DNA from: Deltaproteobacteria bacterium
GTDB taxonomy: Bacteria > Desulfobacterota > Syntrophia > Syntrophales > UBA2210
Reading direction: 5' to 3'
DNA: 9,573 bases
Assembly: GCA_016935935.1 (NCBI GenBank)
Contig: JAFGPZ010000196.1
Coordinates: forward strand, 1-9,573
The translations under genes and the position numbers were made by a program. How positions within the stretch are numbered: position 1 is the stretch's first letter; each line of letters opens with the position of its first letter. Shown here one piece after another: positions 7,397 to 9,573 of the stretch. The notes beneath the pieces were generated by a model that saw only the letters and a list, made by a program, of their open reading frames with translations, did no database searches and was not told the DNA's origin.

Positions 7397-7482
7397 TTTC
7401 GTACCTCACTTTCCCAATATTTTTAGCTGGCATCGCACATTTTTCCCGCGCTTTATAATTCCTCCGAGAGCCACGCGATTTG
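7397..7482. other. Short spacer upstream of corA
   Basis: This spacer of 86 bp holds the corA ribosome site (GAGGT, 6 nt before GTG 7396). It also holds a stray GGAGGA followed by AATTATAAAG on the minus strand that is not followed by any usable reading frame. I see no convincing terminator or promoter, so cotranscription of corA with the preceding cyclase gene is possible. Confidence 0.5.
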
Positions 7483-8736
7483 CTAACTGACGCATGATCT
7501 TTTGCTTCTCTTTTGTTCATACATCCGTTTATCCGCCTGTCCTATAAGCTCGTCTATGGAACAGGGATTCCCGGGATCATAGCAGGAACATCCTACGCTC
7601 AGTGAGATCCTGTAACTCCGGTTTTTCTGCCCGTTGTGCATTTCTGTCTGATCCTGCAGCCGGGCCATGTGAGTTTCAGCGTCTAATTCCTCTATATCTA
7701 TGGCAAGGATAACAAATTCATCCCCACCAATCCGCGCAATAATGTCGGATGCCCTGAAGGTCTCTTTGAGAATTGCCGCAGCTTCAGTGAGGGCATTGTC
7801 CCCCTCCTTATGACCCAGAGTGTCGTTAATCCACTTTATGCCGTCCAGGTCGGCAAAAAAGAGCAACAATCTCTTCTTCGTTCTGTCAGCTAATTTTAAC
7901 TGTTGCTCGGCAAGAGTTAAAAATCCGCGTCTGTTATGCAGGCCGGTAAGCTGATCGGTAATTGCAAGCATAAGGACACTTTCCTCCGCCTTTTCAAGCC
8001 TGAGCGTCTGGATTCGCAAACGTCGTGTGCCGGTCCCGATGCCTATTATACCGATGATCCATAAGAAGCCGTGAGCAAGTGCCAGCTGGTTTCCGCGCTT
8101 TTTTTCGATGGCCCTGAGAGGTTCCATGGGTATCGATACACTGATGCCGCCACGGATATCGCCTTCCTTGTATCCCTGGGATGCATGGCACTGCAGACAG
8201 GTTTTTTCTGTGACCAGGGGCCGCATGAAACGAAAAAATTCCCTTCCCGATATTTTTTCTAAGGAAGCGGTCTCTTTGACCCCACCCTCGAATAATTCCA
8301 GGGACTCTCTCTCCCAGGGATCGGGGGAATTCTCAGGCCGTATGGGATTGAGACTGGTGATGTGTCCCCTGAGAGAACCCATCTCTCCTGCCATTTCATT
8401 TACCTGACGGTTCATATAGGCAGGATTGATCAGTGTGAGAAACAGACCTTCCGTTGTCTTTACATCGCGCCCGGGGACCTTGAGATAGGGATTGGAAGGG
8501 GTGGTCGTCTCCGAAAGGGGCGCATACACACCGCCCTGCTTTGCAACCCAAATCCGGTACAGGATGTCCTTATCGTGGGAAACTTCTGCGCTTCTCCGTG
8601 CGATATTCAGTATGGACAGCTTCAACTGGTAGATATTCCAACCCAGAGAAGCAACGATTCCCACTGTCAGGATTGCCGCGAGAATCAAAAAATACCGATT
8701 CACTGCCTTTGCCCCTACTTCATGCCTTTCTTTCAT
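7483..8736 (-). CDS. Diguanylate cyclase with periplasmic CxxCH heme sensor domain (DUF3365/Tll0287-like)
   Basis: Membrane diguanylate cyclase making cyclic di-GMP from GTP, 417 residues from ATG 8736. Transmembrane helix 1 is at about 14-36, a periplasmic domain at about 40-208, helix 2 at about 217-238, and a cytoplasmic GGDEF domain at about 253-410. The periplasmic part resembles DUF3365 (Tll0287-like) sensors and contains CLQCH (180-184), the c-type heme attachment motif, followed by GDIRGGISVSIPM. The cyclase domain has ITDQLTGLHNRRGF, FADLDGIKWINDTLGH and an intact GGDEF (337-341). RASD lies exactly five residues before GGDEF, a proper RxxD inhibitory site, so feedback by cyclic di-GMP is expected. 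Heme suggests sensing of redox state or a diatomic gas (inferred). ATG 8736 has GGGAG 8 nt upstream and is better than TTG 8760. The iron-sulfur gene ends 59 bp upstream, with corA next downstream. Confidence 0.92.
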   Translation of the reverse strand: MKERHEVGAKAVNRYFLILAAILTVGIVASLGWNIYQLKLSILNIARRSAEVSHDKDILYRIWVAKQGGVYAPLSETTTPSNPYLKVPGRDVKTTEGLFLTLINPAYMNRQVNEMAGEMGSLRGHITSLNPIRPENSPDPWERESLELFEGGVKETASLEKISGREFFRFMRPLVTEKTCLQCHASQGYKEGDIRGGISVSIPMEPLRAIEKKRGNQLALAHGFLWIIGIIGIGTGTRRLRIQTLRLEKAEESVLMLAITDQLTGLHNRRGFLTLAEQQLKLADRTKKRLLLFFADLDGIKWINDTLGHKEGDNALTEAAAILKETFRASDIIARIGGDEFVILAIDIEELDAETHMARLQDQTEMHNGQKNRSYRISLSVGCSCYDPGNPCSIDELIGQADKRMYEQKRSKRSCVS

Positions 8737-8795
8737 GTATGGCACTCCCGATAACGACAAATACTCTTTAACGCGAACGCGGCCGGATCATGACA

Positions 8796-9573
8796 TCATA
8801 GCTCCGGCATGGGTCCTTTCTTTTTCTTTATTCCCTTCTTGACTGTATCGAGAAACCGTGAGCGGAATACATCGCTCATAAGGGCCCTTTTAACAGGGGG
8901 CAGTCTTAGAAAACCTCCGACGAAGGCCCGCATGAACTGGTGCGTCACGTTGTCTGGTTGGGCGAAGATCTGGTTCTGCAGTGTTCCCCTCTCCAGTGAC
9001 TGAAGAATGATCCTCTCAAAGGTCGTCTCCGGATGAATGACCCTTTGGTCACGTTTGGCAAGCTTGACGCCTTTATTCTTACATTTCAAGGCGCATACCC
9101 CGCAACCCAGGCAGAATGTCTCGTCAACGACGGCGCGCTTTTTCTTCTTTTCAGAGCCAGCTACTTCTTCCAGGGTTATTGCATTTACCGGACATGCCTC
9201 CACACAGATTCCGCAGCCGGTGCAGGCGTCAGGGTCGACGGAGGCGATGTAATTGGAAGTTACCACTACGTTGGGGTAGCCGAATTTGCTGATTCCCAGG
9301 AGGGCGTTGCAGCAACATTTACAACAGTGACAGATGAAGGAAACATTTTTCTGTACGTTATCTGCATTGAGCACAAGCCCCAGTTCCCTTGAACGGGCTA
9401 TGTTGTCCAGCATCTCAGTTCGTGACACCTTGCGGGCGAAGTTGTGTCTGATCATGTATTCGGCTGCGGACCCGATGGATGAACAGGTGTCAAGCGGGAC
9501 ATCGCAGTCTTTTTTTCCGACGTGCAGCTTCTCATGGCGACAGGAGCAGATCCCGATGGAGAATATATCAGCC
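8796..9573 (-). CDS. Cys-rich 2x[4Fe-4S] ferredoxin-like protein (5' end outside window)
   Basis: The C-terminal 258 residues of an iron-sulfur protein; the reading frame stays open through the right edge, so the ATG at 9455 is internal. Two classical CxxCxxCxxxC clusters are present, CTGCGICVEACP (Cys 117, 120, 123, 127 of the visible part) and CLGCGVCALKC (154, 157, 160, 164), enough for two [4Fe-4S] centres. Before them lie CSCR (Cys 9, 11), single Cys at 23 and 30, and a striking CHCCKCCC run (81-88) that may hold a further cluster. After the ferredoxin part a mostly helical tail ends in the very basic KKGIKKKKG. I see no membrane segment in the visible part, so it is probably a cytoplasmic electron carrier or a subunit of a redox enzyme. 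I recognise similar Cys-rich proteins from anaerobic Desulfobacterota but cannot name a partner or reaction. Confidence 0.85.
   Translation of the reverse strand, partial: ADIFSIGICSCRHEKLHVGKKDCDVPLDTCSSIGSAAEYMIRHNFARKVSRTEMLDNIARSRELGLVLNADNVQKNVSFICHCCKCCCNALLGISKFGYPNVVVTSNYIASVDPDACTGCGICVEACPVNAITLEEVAGSEKKKKRAVVDETFCLGCGVCALKCKNKGVKLAKRDQRVIHPETTFERIILQSLERGTLQNQIFAQPDNVTHQFMRAFVGGFLRLPPVKRALMSDVFRSRFLDTVKKGIKKKKGPMPEL

Noticed and set aside
8362..8754. Plus-strand reading frame of 130 codons
   Set aside because: It is antisense to the heme-sensor cyclase, whose minus-strand reading has clear domains; no independent support for the plus frame.

Overview
Every gene I can support lies on the minus strand, so the window reads from right to left. 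The content suggests an anaerobic or microaerobic bacterium of the Desulfobacterota (old Deltaproteobacteria, perhaps Syntrophia-like). The clues are a Cys-rich 2x[4Fe-4S] protein, a periplasmic c-type heme sensor, many PAS/GGDEF/HD-GYP proteins, and a dispersed palindromic repeat whose false translation contains VIPAKAGIH. This placement is an inference; no rRNA or other phylogenetic marker is present.

Layout in transcription order: (1) 9573-8796, the 3'-terminal 258 codons of an iron-sulfur protein cut by the right edge; (2) 8736-7483, a membrane diguanylate cyclase with a periplasmic CxxCH domain; (3) 7396-6332, a CorA-family metal ion channel; (4) a 37-bp perfect palindrome at 6282-6318; (5) 6234 (or 6258)-4075, a soluble four-PAS HD-GYP phosphodiesterase; (6) a gene-free stretch of about 400 bp holding a 207-bp composite palindromic repeat at 3736-3942; (7) 3675 (or 3651)-2197, a membrane-anchored PHP-like protein with a degenerate metal site; (8) 2003-1629, a PilZ-domain protein; (9) 1616 (or 1622) to the left edge, a MASE3-PAS-PAS-GGDEF protein cut shortly after its GGDEF domain begins.

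Four of the eight genes belong to cyclic di-GMP signalling: two that should make it (heme-sensor GGDEF, MASE3-GGDEF), one that should degrade it (HD-GYP) and one that should bind it (PilZ). The PilZ stop codon overlaps the ribosome binding site of the MASE3-GGDEF gene, so those two are probably cotranscribed and translationally coupled. The sensory inputs look different: periplasmic heme for one cyclase, a membrane MASE3 domain plus two PAS for the other, and four cytoplasmic PAS domains for the phosphodiesterase. The CorA, iron-sulfur and PHP-like genes have no shown link to this signalling. I saw no tRNA, rRNA, CRISPR array, transposase gene or cyclic di-GMP riboswitch. The most unusual items are the PHP-like protein, whose first metal-ligand motif is lost and whose domain is split by a transmembrane hairpin, and the nested repeat.
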